A DNA stretch of 64,000 bases from Polaromonas sp. (lineage in GTDB: Bacteria > Pseudomonadota > Gammaproteobacteria > Burkholderiales > Burkholderiaceae_C). The notes beneath the pieces were generated by a model. That model searched no databases. It had not been told where the DNA came from and saw only the letters and a program-made list of their open reading frames with translations. This document shows positions 54,826 through 63,201 of this stretch, piece after piece. The stretch is taken from the NCBI RefSeq assembly GCF_012927485.1, contig NZ_JABBPC010000032.1, positions 153,871 to 217,870 on the forward strand, in the 5' to 3' direction. Each line of letters opens with the position of its first letter. Position 1 is the first letter of the stretch. The translations under genes and the position numbers were made by a program.

Positions 54826-55434
54826 TTAGCTCGGCTTCGTGGGCTGCGCATGGAGCACCGCGTCTAACGGCGCTTCATCCCAATCGCTTTCCCGATGGGT
54901 GCCCGGTGCAAGGCCATCGAGGGTGTAGGGTCCGATAGCGGCGCGGATCAGGCGCAGGGTGGGAAACCCCACGGCAGCCGTCATGCGCCGCACCTGACGG
55001 TTGCGCCCTTCGCGGATGCTGAGCTCGATCCACGCGGTCGGGATGGATTGCCGGACCCGAACCGGGGGTTGCCTTTCCCACAGCGCGGGCGGCGGAGCCA
55101 TCAACCGCGCCCGGGCCGGGCGGGTCAGGCCATCATTGAGTTGCACCCCTAACCGCAAAGCTTCCAGGGCAGGCTCGTCAGGCAAGCCTTCCACCTGAAC
55201 CCAATAAATCTTTTCCATCTTGAAGCGTGGATCGGCAATGCGCGCCTGGAGCCTACCGTCGTTCGTCAGGAGCAGCAGACCCTCGCTGTCCGCATCGAGC
55301 CGTCCGGCCACATAAACATCCGGGATCGCGATGTAGTCCTTGAGCCCTCGCCAGCGCCCTTCAGGGGTGAACTGGCTGAGTACGCCGTAGGGCTTGTTGA
55401 AGCAGATCAAGCGGGAAGGGCGGTCAAAATTCAT
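54826..55434 (-). CDS. rluE: 23S rRNA pseudouridine(2457) synthase
   Basis: A 202-aa RsuA-family enzyme. It starts [28 protein letters not shown] and has [17 protein letters not shown] with the catalytic aspartate, and [27 protein letters not shown]. Length and sequence match RluE, which modifies 23S U2457. An ATG is used rather than a longer frame. It is followed downstream by the 3' side of the DUF2242 gene on the opposite strand. Confidence 0.93.
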   Translation of the reverse strand: MNFDRPSRLICFNKPYGVLSQFTPEGRWRGLKDYIAIPDVYVAGRLDADSEGLLLLTNDGRLQARIADPRFKMEKIYWVQVEGLPDEPALEALRLGVQLNDGLTRPARARLMAPPPALWERQPPVRVRQSIPTAWIELSIREGRNRQVRRMTAAVGFPTLRLIRAAIGPYTLDGLAPGTHRESDWDEAPLDAVLHAQPTKPS

Positions 55435-55458
55435 GGCCGGCCAGCATAGCATCGCCGG

Positions 55459-55881
55459 TCACTTCGCCCTGAGGCCTTGCACCAACGCACCCAGCGCAAT
55501 GCCAGCCAGCGCCCAAAGCAGGCTCCAGTTGCCTGCGCCCAAGCCCGCAATGGCCGGGCCTGGGCACACGCCGCACAGACCCCACCCGACGCCGAACAAG
55601 GCCGCGCCTATCAGGGTGTCACGGTTCCAAACGCTGGGATGGACGTGAAAGCGGTCGCCCAGCACGGGCCGGGCCAGTAGCCTGGGCGCCAGCTTGTACA
55701 CCAGCAGCACTACGATCACGGCACCCCCCATCACCAGCATGAGCCCGAAGTCCTGAAAGCGCAGAAAGCTCAACACCACTTCCGGCCGGATCATGGTGGA
55801 CACCGACAGTCCGAAGCCAAACAGCGCGCCCGATACCAGTGTGGCGAGCATCCGTGGAAGCGCCATTTTGGGCGCCCTCAT
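55459..55881 (-). CDS. YedE/YeeE-type sulfur transporter, C-terminal half
   Basis: A 140-aa membrane protein, MRAPKMALPRMLATLVSGALFGFGLSVSTMIRPEVVLSFLRFQDFG, with GWGLCGVCPGPAIAGLG. The G-W-G-x-C-G-x-CPGPA block is typical of the second half of YeeE/YedE (DUF395/DUF6691) proteins that take up thiosulfate or other sulfur compounds. Its ATG overlaps the stop of the preceding N-terminal half gene (ATGA), so the two act as one split transporter. Confidence 0.9.
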   Translation of the reverse strand: MRAPKMALPRMLATLVSGALFGFGLSVSTMIRPEVVLSFLRFQDFGLMLVMGGAVIVVLLVYKLAPRLLARPVLGDRFHVHPSVWNRDTLIGAALFGVGWGLCGVCPGPAIAGLGAGNWSLLWALAGIALGALVQGLRAK

Positions 55882-56351
55882 GGCAGCCACCTTGCGGCGA
55901 GATTGGCCGTCAGGAATGCGGTCGCCATGAAGGTCAGTACCGCCATCAGAGAAGGCCATTGCAGCGAGCCCAGTCCGCAAATGCCGTGACCCGACGTGCA
56001 GCCGTTGCCTAACCGCGCCCCATAGCCCACAAAAAATCCACCCACCAGCAACTGCCATGCTGGCACTGCCGTGGCTTCCGGCTTGCCGCCTGCAAAGCCC
56101 AGCCACCACACCAGCGCGCCCAGGATCAGCCCCAGCGCATACACCACTCGCCAGCCGCGTGAATCGAGAAACCGAGCCTGCTGAAAAAATGGCCGACGCA
56201 CCACAAAAGACCATGTGGACGAGAACACCGTGCTCATGCCGCCAATGCGGCCGGTGAGCACGAACAGCAGCGCCGCACCGCTACCAACAAGCACGCCACC
56301 CAGCAGATAGTGCTGCCAGCCAAGGGGAAAGACAGAAATAGAAAAATTCAT
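55878..56351 (-). CDS. YedE/YeeE-type sulfur transporter, N-terminal half
   Basis: A 157-aa membrane protein with four or five helices and GARLGNGCTSGHGICGLGSLQW, the conserved cysteine-rich signature of the family. The two halves (with the following gene) import sulfur compounds for sulfur metabolism. Co-occurrence with sqr, rhodanese and DUF-type sulfur genes in the window is suggestive but not proof of thiosulfate as substrate. Confidence 0.91.
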   Translation of the reverse strand: MNFSISVFPLGWQHYLLGGVLVGSGAALLFVLTGRIGGMSTVFSSTWSFVVRRPFFQQARFLDSRGWRVVYALGLILGALVWWLGFAGGKPEATAVPAWQLLVGGFFVGYGARLGNGCTSGHGICGLGSLQWPSLMAVLTFMATAFLTANLAARWLP

Positions 56352-56366
56352 GATTTTGGATTATCT

Positions 56367-56999
56367 CTAAGCGGGTAATATGGAATTTGGTGATTCCCGC
56401 AGAGCCCACACCAGCAAAAGGTTGTTGGCCGGCATGGCGTGTCGTGCGCACAGTTGCAGTCCGGCTTGGGCCGCCGCTTGCTCCACGTCTTCGCGCAAAC
56501 GAATGCCCCAGTCGGGGTTTTGCGCACGCAGGCTTTGGTCGAATGCCCGGTTGCCCTCTGAGGTAGGCACATCGCCTTCCAGATACGGCCCGTAGGTAAT
56601 GAGCCGGCCGCCTGGCGCCAGGTGCCGGGCGCTGCCACACATCAACGCGGTGCAGGTTGCCCACGGTGCGATATGCAGCATGTTGGCGCAGTAGATCAGG
56701 TCGAACTGCGTAGCGTCAGGCAACCAGTGCGGCGCAAGGACGTCCAGCAACAAAGGGGCTCGCACGTTGTTCAATTTCTGCAGGGCCACCTGCGCGGCAA
56801 TGGTGTTCAGCGCGTGGGGCTGTGCGTCGGTGGGTTGCCATGTCCAGTTCGGCAGGCGCGAGGCAAACCAGGCAACGTGCTGGCCGGTGCCTGAAGCGAT
56901 TTCTAAAGCGCTGCCGCGCACCGGCAACAGCTGCCGAAGTACGTCGAGTATGGACTGCTTATTGCGGTCGGCGGCAGGGCTGAAGTCGGGTTGTGACAT
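56367..56999 (-). CDS. DUF938-family (methyltransferase-like) protein
   Basis: A 210-aa protein starting MSQPDFSPAADRNKQSILDVLRQLLPVRGSALEIASGTGQHVAWFASRLPNWTWQPTD, with the DUF938 signature ALEIASGTGQH and IYCANMLHIAPWATCTALMCGSARHLAPGGRLITYGPY. It has a Rossmann SAM-binding fold; substrate unknown. It lies 15 bp upstream of the YedE genes on the same strand. Confidence 0.9.
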   Translation of the reverse strand: MSQPDFSPAADRNKQSILDVLRQLLPVRGSALEIASGTGQHVAWFASRLPNWTWQPTDAQPHALNTIAAQVALQKLNNVRAPLLLDVLAPHWLPDATQFDLIYCANMLHIAPWATCTALMCGSARHLAPGGRLITYGPYLEGDVPTSEGNRAFDQSLRAQNPDWGIRLREDVEQAAAQAGLQLCARHAMPANNLLLVWALRESPNSILPA

Positions 57000-57114
57000 T
57001 GAGAAATTCGAAGAAAGTTTTTAGGCGCGAAAATGGGCGGTAGCGCTTGTGCAGTGGGCGTAAGCAGCGCTATAAAAAAAGCAAACATCAGCCTGCAACG
57101 CAAAAAATGGGGCG

Positions 57115-57969
57115 TTACCGTTTCAGAATTACCAGCCCTATTCCGCCAAGAATGGCACCCGACGCCAGCAACATCGGCCCGGTGACGGCTTCCCCGATGA
57201 AGGCGATCCCGCCCAGCGCCGCGAGCACCGGCACGCTCAACTGCACCGTGGCCGCCTGGGTGGCTTTGATAAAGGGCAACGCCTGATACCAGATGGCATA
57301 CCCCAATCCCGAGGCCAGCGCGCCAGACAACACCGCCAGCCCCAGGCCGGAGCTGTCCAAAGACTGGTGGTTGGCCATCAGCAAACTTAAACCCAGCGCC
57401 ATCGGCACTGCACGCATAAAGTTGCCTGCCGTCACTCGGGTAGGATCACCGACGCCCTTGCCATGCAGGGAATAAACGCCCCAGGCCACCCCCGCGCTCA
57501 ACATCGACAGCGCGCTGAGCAAGGTCGGTGTCGCCAACCCCGGCAACATCAGTGCCACAAGTCCCGCCAAGGCGAGCGCAAGCCCGGCTATCTGCAACGG
57601 GTGCATACGCTCGCCCTTGAATACGCCGTAGCCAATCATCGTCGCCTGCACCGCGCCAAACAGCAGCAGCGCGCCGGTGGCTGCAGGCATGCTGACATAG
57701 GCAAAGGAAAAGCCCGTTGCATAGACAAACAGCGCGCAAGCCGACAGCCAGTTCCCCCCACGGCGTTCACCCGTGCGGGCTGCTGAGCCAGTGCCGCTTC
57801 TTAGCCGCACGACCAACCACAGCATGCAGGCGCCAGACAGCATTCGCACGGTGGTGAAACTGGCGGCGTCGATGCTGGTGTGTTTGAGTGCAACGCGGCA
57901 CAGCAACGAATTACCCGCAAAAGCCAGCATGGCCAGGGATACCAAAATAACTAAACGTAATCGGGACAT
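57115..57969 (-). CDS. EamA/DMT-family transporter
   Basis: A 284-aa protein with ten predicted helices: RLVILVSLAMLAFAGNSLLCRVALKHTSIDAASFTTVRMLSGACML at the N terminus and two EamA repeats. The arrangement is that of DMT exporters of amino acids or metabolites. Substrate is not predictable. It stands alone on the minus strand, 115 bp upstream of DUF938. Confidence 0.88.
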   Translation of the reverse strand: MSRLRLVILVSLAMLAFAGNSLLCRVALKHTSIDAASFTTVRMLSGACMLWLVVRLRSGTGSAARTGERRGGNWLSACALFVYATGFSFAYVSMPAATGALLLFGAVQATMIGYGVFKGERMHPLQIAGLALALAGLVALMLPGLATPTLLSALSMLSAGVAWGVYSLHGKGVGDPTRVTAGNFMRAVPMALGLSLLMANHQSLDSSGLGLAVLSGALASGLGYAIWYQALPFIKATQAATVQLSVPVLAALGGIAFIGEAVTGPMLLASGAILGGIGLVILKR

Positions 57970-58232
57970 GGTGCGGGATATTAGGAGCTGGTAATTGGCC
58001 GGTAGTCTGCGTACGTTGATTTACCCGCTGCCCGCAAGACGACTACATGGCCGCAGACTGTGGGGTAGTGGGCATCGGTTAATCATACGTAAATGCCTGA
58101 CGGATATTCTTACCGCTTTGCGACCGATGCTCGGTTTGCAGGCCAAGCGGCACATGCCGATATTTGTGAGAATTTTTGGCATTTAGCAGCCGTGCGACGG
58201 GCAAAATCAGCTATTGAAACTGTAGCAAATGC

Positions 58233-59180
58233 TTATCGCATCGCAGTCGCCATCGGCAAGTGGGACTTGCAGCGCGGATAGTTGCTGCAACCCCAAAACG
58301 AGGAGCCGCCCTTGGCTGGTGTGCGCGCCAGCAGTTTGATGCCGCAGCTCGCGCAGGTGGGGCGCCAATACTCGCCTTCATGGGCTACGTCCAACAAGGC
58401 CTGTTGTTGCTCCGGCGTGCGCTTGGAAATCAAATTCAGCAAGGCGGAGCCATCCATGGCATTGATGCCATTGTCTTTGGCGAACTTCTGCGCGTCCGCT
58501 GTGTAGGTCGATGTGGTGGCGTAGGTGCCGCGCTTGAGTTGGTGCGAGGCCATCACACCAAAGAACTCCCGAATCTCTTTCACCCCCACCTGCTTGCCTT
58601 GCCAGTGCTTGCACTGCACCACGGCAGCCAAGCCCTCCGCGTGGGCTGAATACAGCCAGATGTCTACACCACCATCTGCACCGTGCGATTGCGAGCGCGT
58701 CTGAAACCCCGCTTGGGCAAACAGCGCTTCGCAGACCGCTTCAAAACGTCGCCACTCGATGGCGGCGAACACGTCGGAGCTCCATGCGGTGGCGCGTTCG
58801 GGTCGCGCTCTTGGGTTGGGGGCAGGCGGCGCATGCCGTGCCGCAACATCAGCGCCGCCAAAGGCAGGCGGCGGAGTATCGCCAAAAGTGTCCCGCCGAT
58901 TTGTTGGCTCACGTTTGATGGGAGCGACCGTTGGTAATGCAATCGCTTTTTCTGCCCTGCTTTTCAAGGCAAAGTGAATGCTCAGAAGCACCAAGCCAAG
59001 GAACAGTGCTAACCAGCCCGGCATGCGCAACCCAGCGGCAACTGATTTGAGAATGGGCGACGTACTTAGAAATATCGGAGCTATAAGGAAGGCGACGCCT
59101 ATTCCCGTCGCGATAACGCCTTTTTCGAGCAGAGTACTGAGTGCGCGCTTCTGCCGTTTGTTGGTCTTTGACCTTGCCAT
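58233..59180 (-). CDS. Mrr-type restriction endonuclease with zinc ribbon
   Basis: A 315-aa protein. The N terminus has two hydrophobic helices (GVIATGIGVAFLIAPIFLSTSP, MPGWLALFLGLVLLSIHFALK). The middle is an Mrr_cat nuclease core: WRRFEAVCEALFAQAGFQTRSQSHGADGGVDIWLYS with the catalytic aspartate, then VVQCKHWQGKQVGVKEIREFFG giving Q-x-K. The C terminus is a topoisomerase-like zinc ribbon (CASCGIKLLARTPAKGGSSFWGCSNYPRCKSHLP). The ATG at 59180 follows AGGGAG. It could cut modified foreign DNA. Confidence 0.88.
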   Translation of the reverse strand: MARSKTNKRQKRALSTLLEKGVIATGIGVAFLIAPIFLSTSPILKSVAAGLRMPGWLALFLGLVLLSIHFALKSRAEKAIALPTVAPIKREPTNRRDTFGDTPPPAFGGADVAARHAPPAPNPRARPERATAWSSDVFAAIEWRRFEAVCEALFAQAGFQTRSQSHGADGGVDIWLYSAHAEGLAAVVQCKHWQGKQVGVKEIREFFGVMASHQLKRGTYATTSTYTADAQKFAKDNGINAMDGSALLNLISKRTPEQQQALLDVAHEGEYWRPTCASCGIKLLARTPAKGGSSFWGCSNYPRCKSHLPMATAMR

Positions 59181-59296
59181 TTTTTCTCCCTGGATCACGC
59201 GCTGCGATGGCAGTGGTGATGCCGCAGTTTAGTCCTTGATGAATCCGGCTCGCATGCAAGTGCATAGGCCGTTCAATGTCCGGCTTGGAATACGAT

Positions 59297-59394
59297 ATTG
59301 GCCTCTAGCCCCTGCAGAGTTTGCGTACGCCACTATTTAAAAGGTAGCAAAATTTAGTCTGTTGCCTTAACCGACTGCCGCTTCACCTCGTCCA
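59297..59394. repeat. Diverged copy of the GIY-YIG gene 3' end (second copy)
   Basis: About 98 bp similar to 59985-60083, including an identical 32-bp core at 59363-59394. On the minus strand it still encodes LDEVKRQSVKATD then a stop, the last residues of the GIY-YIG protein, but the rest of that gene is missing here. Its partner copy, with an intact gene, lies about 689 bp away. Confidence 0.85.
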
Positions 59395-59420
59395 AGGACA
59401 TTAAGTAAAAGCCATGTGGC

Positions 59421-59591
59421 TCAGGCCGCGTTGCGCGTACTGCTGGACTGCTTGGGCTTGATGCTTGGAACGACAAGACCAAAGGCATCGGCCATGCGCT
59501 GCGCCTGTTTGGCCGATTGCTCCAAGGCTTTTTGTAGCGCCTTGGGAGAGGGCGTCAAACGGCTTGGTTGGGTTTTTGCAGTTTGTACCAT
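59421..59591 (-). CDS. Small 56-aa protein paired with nucleotidyltransferase gene
   Basis: MVQTAKTQPSRLTPSPKALQKALEQSAKQAQRMADAFGLVV then a polar tail. It has the look of a short helical protein with a Lys/Gln-rich middle. The chosen ATG has AGGGAAAACCAGAC upstream. It is unrelated in sequence to the HEPN toxin that usually partners MNT. It could be an antitoxin-like factor, inferred only from position directly downstream of the nucleotidyltransferase gene. Confidence 0.6.
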   Translation of the reverse strand: MVQTAKTQPSRLTPSPKALQKALEQSAKQAQRMADAFGLVVPSIKPKQSSSTRNAA

Positions 59592-59625
59592 GTCTGGTTT
59601 TCCCTGCTCGCTTAAGGCGCGCGGA

Positions 59626-59934
59626 TCACGCTGCATAGACTGCTTCGCGGTTGCGATTGATGCTGGCCAGCACGTAGGGGTTGCGCACGGCACCAGGCTC
59701 TACCAAATCAACGCCACGGCCCAACAACTGTTCCAAATCGGCCTTCGCGCCGAAGAATGCTTCCAGACTGGGCGGCGCGTCGGGCGCGAACTCCACTAAA
59801 AAATCGGCGTCGCTGCTGGCGGGGTTGAAGTCGTCTGCCCGCGCGGCCGAGCCAAATACCTCCAACCGACTGATGCGGTAGCGCTGGCAGATGGCGGATA
59901 TGCTGGAGCGGTGTTGGGCGATGGCCGGGTGCAT
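59626..59934 (-). CDS. MNT-type minimal nucleotidyltransferase
   Basis: A 102-aa protein: RYRISRLEVFGSAARADDFNPASSDADFLVEF contains the nucleotidyltransferase GS-x10-D-x-D pattern, and GRGVDLVEP gives the third aspartate. MNT proteins act in MNT/HEPN toxin-antitoxin pairs by AMPylating the toxin. The HEPN partner (DUF86) is absent here; instead a 56-aa protein follows. It stands between the intact GIY-YIG gene and the partial 3' repeat. Confidence 0.88.
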   Translation of the reverse strand: MHPAIAQHRSSISAICQRYRISRLEVFGSAARADDFNPASSDADFLVEFAPDAPPSLEAFFGAKADLEQLLGRGVDLVEPGAVRNPYVLASINRNREAVYAA

Positions 59935-59984
59935 GGGCGAATTTTAGGGGAGATTGGGAGGCACAGTCACTTTTTATGTGCCAA

Positions 59985-60083
59985 ATTGGCCTCAAGCCCT
60001 CGCAGAATAAGCGCAAACAGCTATTAAAAAACGTCGCAAAAATTAGTCTGCTGCCTTAACCGACTGCCGCTTCACCTCGTCCA
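59985..60083. repeat. 3' end of the GIY-YIG gene and following sequence (first copy)
   Basis: Matches 59297-59394. About 41 bp encode the C terminus of the GIY-YIG protein and about 60 bp lie downstream, where similarity is weaker and contains a segment resembling short interspersed repeats I associate with this bacterial family (unverified). Confidence 0.8.
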
Positions 60084-60858
60084 GCGTCCTGCCCTGTGGG
60101 CTCTTCCATTCCAGCCAGCCGTTGGCCGAGCGACCCATCAGCGCCATGGCGGCCATGCTGGGGCTGGCGAACAAATGGTCACGGACAAAGACCAGCATGC
60201 CGTCGTGCGCGGTCATGATTCCTTCCGTTACCAGTTGGTCGCGGAAGCGTTCGTTGGACGTTCCTTGAATGGATGCCACGTTGTCCACTCGCCCGCGTGA
60301 GCCTTTGAGCACCACAAAGCCTTCAGTCGTGTACTCGCCTCTGCCGTCGGCGCCGGAACCCTTGCAATAGAACATCTCTATCTCACCCCGAGCGGTCGGC
60401 GCATTGGTCAACGGCTCAAAAATCGGCTGGCCCAGCGTCGCCAATAGGGTGGCCGCCGTTTCGTGAATCTCATGGCAGTCCGACTCCAGCGGCGCGGGCG
60501 TATGTGGCCGCGCGCCGGTGTTGCCGTTCTCCAGGCTGTAGCGCCCGGCCTGGGTGGCCTGTTGAATGGCAGACCACTCCAGAAACGGCGCGTGCGTTTC
60601 GGTCAGACTGTTGGTGAGAGAGATCATCAACAGTGCCTGGTTCCAGAAGTCTTTGTTCTGGTTGTGCTGCTTCAGCCGGTTTCCGACGCTGACGGGCTGG
60701 CCGATATACACGCGCGGCAATCCGGCTTCCGACAGCTCACCCATCAAGAAGTACACGCCTACCTGCAGCGCCTCGGGCGTCTTGATGAACTCGCCCAGTT
60801 GGCTGCGCGGCACTTCGATGACGCGAACAATGCGCGTCGTGATTTCGGTTACGCGCAT
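60043..60858 (-). CDS. GIY-YIG nuclease with DUF4357-like tail
   Basis: A 271-aa protein. The GIY-YIG core is VGVYFLMGELSEAGLPRVYIGQPVSVGNRLKQHNQNKDFWNQALLM, with conserved glycine, tyrosine and arginine. The last third (VLKGSRGRVDNVASIQGTSNERFRDQLVTEG, NGWLEWKSPQGRTLDEVKRQ) resembles DUF4357. Such proteins are frequent in defence islands. Its 3' end is present in a second copy (59297-59394). The gene lies 78 bp downstream of the ATPase gene on the same strand. Confidence 0.87.
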   Translation of the reverse strand: MRVTEITTRIVRVIEVPRSQLGEFIKTPEALQVGVYFLMGELSEAGLPRVYIGQPVSVGNRLKQHNQNKDFWNQALLMISLTNSLTETHAPFLEWSAIQQATQAGRYSLENGNTGARPHTPAPLESDCHEIHETAATLLATLGQPIFEPLTNAPTARGEIEMFYCKGSGADGRGEYTTEGFVVLKGSRGRVDNVASIQGTSNERFRDQLVTEGIMTAHDGMLVFVRDHLFASPSMAAMALMGRSANGWLEWKSPQGRTLDEVKRQSVKAAD

Positions 60859-60936
60859 GCCGCGTGGGTCGCCAGCGGGAAAGAAGTTTTAGATGGTTTG
60901 GGGGCGGGGCACACGACGCTTAACAAAAAATAACAG

Positions 60937-62517
60937 TTAGGTGCCTGAGTAAATTAATGATGACCTACGTATTGCTTCATCTTTATCGTGTCCACTTAGG
61001 TCAACCATATGAAAGTCATGTACCTTTCTTGCTGCTGTGTACTGACTAAGGTCTAGCATGTAGGCTTCAAATAATTCACCGGCGGCTCCTTTTTTTAGAG
61101 TGACACGCGACTTAACTGGATGAATCATCCGCAGGTCAATGAGTTGATCAATTGATTCCCGAACCCTGCCTGTAAGTTTCTGGGACACAAGGAAAACATT
61201 GCACTTTGACGTTTCCGTACAAAAGGAAACCAGCTTTGTAAAAGCCGCCTCTAGAACTTCCCTATCCTCTGCGGAATCTAGTTTGAATTCTTCTCGCTTA
61301 TTAGAGTCGTAATCGCCAGCCGCAAGGTTCACATCTTCGAGGCCTATCTTTGGACCTCTATGATGTTCTGGCCCGCGATTTCTAGCGACGGCAATCGATC
61401 CGGAGAAAATTCCGACGAAGTCCCTCGTTACACCACCGGACGCAATAGTGATTCGGTCAATGGCTGTTGGATTGATTAACTCTTTAATAGACAGTGGGGG
61501 CTTTTCCGCAATGAGGTTATCTAACACCTGTTTTAGAAACTTCTTAAGAGTCTCAAATTTTTCCAGAGACATATCCAGATCAATTTCACGAGCATCGTCA
61601 CCCAACTTCATGCCAATTGGTGGATCTGAGTGCTCATACCATTGACTGCGATGTTTGATCGTCCCAACCTTTAACCACATACCGTTGCCTTTTGCAACAC
61701 GATGGAAGTAATCAATGACCTTTGCCTGATCTGCTTTTCGAATGTGATATAGATCATCCAAAATCAAAAAGGAGGGACCATCAGACAATATAGACAATTC
61801 TTTGAAAAAATGTTGAAAACGAAGAATGTTCTGGTGAAGATATTCGACCTTATGCGACACGTAACTAGCTTGTTCTTCTTTTGTGCCATTGCTCTTTGAG
61901 GCGATGTTGGCAGTCGCTGAAGACGATAACCCGGGGACTGTTGCAGCCGCGCTGAATTGCCCCGATGTAGCCAGTTCGTTCGCGACTGTTATTTTTGTTT
62001 GCTTTGTGCTTGTTTCGGGTGCTCTGAGTTGCGCTTCGAGGTCTGCAATGATCACTCTGAGGTTAGATTTCAAAGCAGCAGTGTTCGCTTTGTGGAACGG
62101 GGGGCGTTTAGGTGCAGTGCCAAAAAGTCGTTTCCAAAAGGACGTTTTCGTTGCAGGATTAATTGCGGCACCATTTAGCCATTGCTCAAACTCCCCCAGG
62201 GTTTTTATTAATACGCTTATCAGCACGTCCGGGTAGGTATGACCTTTGAAGGTTTCTAAGTCGACAAAGGCAATTGGCCGACGATCAATCGTAAGGTCGG
62301 CGGCAGTTTTTCTCAGAAGACTGGACTTTCCTGAACCTCGCCTACCAAATACTATGTTGTGTTGTTTTGATTTGGCCCTAGCCAAAACTCCTGGCGCAGG
62401 TTCAATGAAACGAATTGCACCCTCTGGAGTCGCTCGCATTACCTCTTCGCATAGGACTAGTAAATCGTCAACTTCTGTTGTATTTAGTTGTGATTCTGAT
62501 GGTGCTTTTTTTGACAT
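60937..62517 (-). CDS. Large P-loop ATPase, AT-rich, defence-like
   Basis: A 526-aa protein. Walker A is GRRGSGKSS (about residues 58-66), Walker B FLILDDLYH (about 260). The rest is helical with no membrane helices, and the C-terminal third (EAAFTKLVSFCTETSKCNVFLVSQKLTGRVRESIDQLIDLRMIHPVKS) looks like a winged-helix end. The base composition is clearly poorer in G+C than the neighbours. The ATG overlaps the glnS-fragment stop (TAATG), with the fragment's GGGGGA as ribosome site. Family unknown; a STAND/AAA-type defence ATPase is one possibility. Confidence 0.72.
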   Translation of the reverse strand: MSKKAPSESQLNTTEVDDLLVLCEEVMRATPEGAIRFIEPAPGVLARAKSKQHNIVFGRRGSGKSSLLRKTAADLTIDRRPIAFVDLETFKGHTYPDVLISVLIKTLGEFEQWLNGAAINPATKTSFWKRLFGTAPKRPPFHKANTAALKSNLRVIIADLEAQLRAPETSTKQTKITVANELATSGQFSAAATVPGLSSSATANIASKSNGTKEEQASYVSHKVEYLHQNILRFQHFFKELSILSDGPSFLILDDLYHIRKADQAKVIDYFHRVAKGNGMWLKVGTIKHRSQWYEHSDPPIGMKLGDDAREIDLDMSLEKFETLKKFLKQVLDNLIAEKPPLSIKELINPTAIDRITIASGGVTRDFVGIFSGSIAVARNRGPEHHRGPKIGLEDVNLAAGDYDSNKREEFKLDSAEDREVLEAAFTKLVSFCTETSKCNVFLVSQKLTGRVRESIDQLIDLRMIHPVKSRVTLKKGAAGELFEAYMLDLSQYTAARKVHDFHMVDLSGHDKDEAIRRSSLIYSGT

Positions 62518-62732
62518 TATTTCCCCCAACTATCCTTCAACCCCACCGCCAAGTTAAACACCGGCCTCCCAGCCGCATGGTCCACCCGATCCGCCACAAA
62601 GTACCCGTGCCGCTCAAACTGAAACTTGTCATCCGCCTTGGCGCTGGCCAGTGACGGCTCCACAAATGCAGTCACCACTTTCAGGCTGTTCGGGTTCAGG
62701 CCTTCAATAAAGTCTTTGCCACCCGCGTCGGG
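62517..62732 (-). pseudogene. glnS 3'-end fragment (partial duplicate)
   Basis: Encodes the last 71 residues of GlnRS (DAGGKDFIEGLNPNSLKVVT ... AVGLKDSWGK) without the rest of the gene. It is about 93% identical (15 differences in 212 bp) to the intact 3' end at 63205-63416. A TTG overlapping the DUF2283 stop could add nine unrelated residues. Its end supplies the ribosome site of the ATPase gene. Confidence 0.9.
62521..62732. repeat. Direct repeat of glnS 3' end, copy 2
   Basis: 212 bp, pairs with 63205-63416 at an offset of 684 bp, 15 mismatches and no gaps. Confidence 0.93.
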
Positions 62733-62758
62733 GTGGTGAGGAACGAGGAAGCGATGCG

Positions 62759-62950
62759 TCAAGCGGCTTTCCTGAACTCAACCGGCAGCAGGCCTTCCTT
62801 CTTCGCATCAAGCAGCACAATTTCCACAATCGTCCCGTCTTCGGCGTAGCTGATGTTGGTATGCCAGTCTTGCGACTCTTCGCGCACGATAGGCTTGTCC
62901 GATACGCGGATTTGCAGAATGTCGTCGTTTTCGAAATAGATGCTTTTCAT
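62759..62950 (-). CDS. DUF2283-family small protein (putative antitoxin partner)
   Basis: A 63-aa protein: MKSIYFENDDILQIRVSDKPIVREESQDWHTNISYAEDGTIVEIVLLDAKKEG. The I-x-Y-x2-E-D-x-L-x-I pattern and TN-x-SYAEDG-x-I-VEI match DUF2283. Its ATG overlaps the stop of the DUF4258 gene (ATGA), typical of toxin-antitoxin-like pairs. No experimental role is known to me. Confidence 0.88.
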   Translation of the reverse strand: MKSIYFENDDILQIRVSDKPIVREESQDWHTNISYAEDGTIVEIVLLDAKKEGLLPVEFRKAA

Positions 62951-63201
62951 GGTCGGGGCTCCCAGTGGTGCATGATGGTTTTGACCACCACGGCATTGTC
63001 AATCACAGCGGCTACGCAAAGCAAGTTGTCTGCACGACCGTCAAGGTGTTTGTACAGCCAGTAGTGTGCGTTGCCTGCGTCTTTGAGCGTGCCGGTATCG
63101 ATGATTTCCAGCACCAAAGCGGCATCTATATTGCGCTCTGCCATGCGCAGTCTGGCATGTTCAGTCAATACCACTGGCAAGTCAAAGCGCGTGCTGTGCA
63201 T
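62947..63201 (-). CDS. DUF4258-family small protein (putative toxin partner)
   Basis: An 84-aa protein: FDLPVVLTEHARLRMAERNIDAALVLEIIDTGTL then NAHYWLYKHLDGRADNLLCVAAVIDNAVVVKTIMHHW. The TEHAR-x-RM-x-ER-I start and the VV-x-KT-IM-H-x-W end match DUF4258, a small family often beside DUF2283. The fold may relate to RelE/BrnT-like toxins, which is a suggestion only. Its ATG overlaps the glnS stop (TGATG), so it is translated after GlnRS. Confidence 0.87.
   Translation of the reverse strand: MHSTRFDLPVVLTEHARLRMAERNIDAALVLEIIDTGTLKDAGNAHYWLYKHLDGRADNLLCVAAVIDNAVVVKTIMHHWEPRP

Noticed and set aside
60905..60940. GCTTAAC and GTTAGGT resembling integron attC core sites near the ATPase 3' end
   Set aside because: The two cores are only about 12 nt apart, far below attC length, no folded imperfect inverted repeat was seen between them, and no integrase is present.
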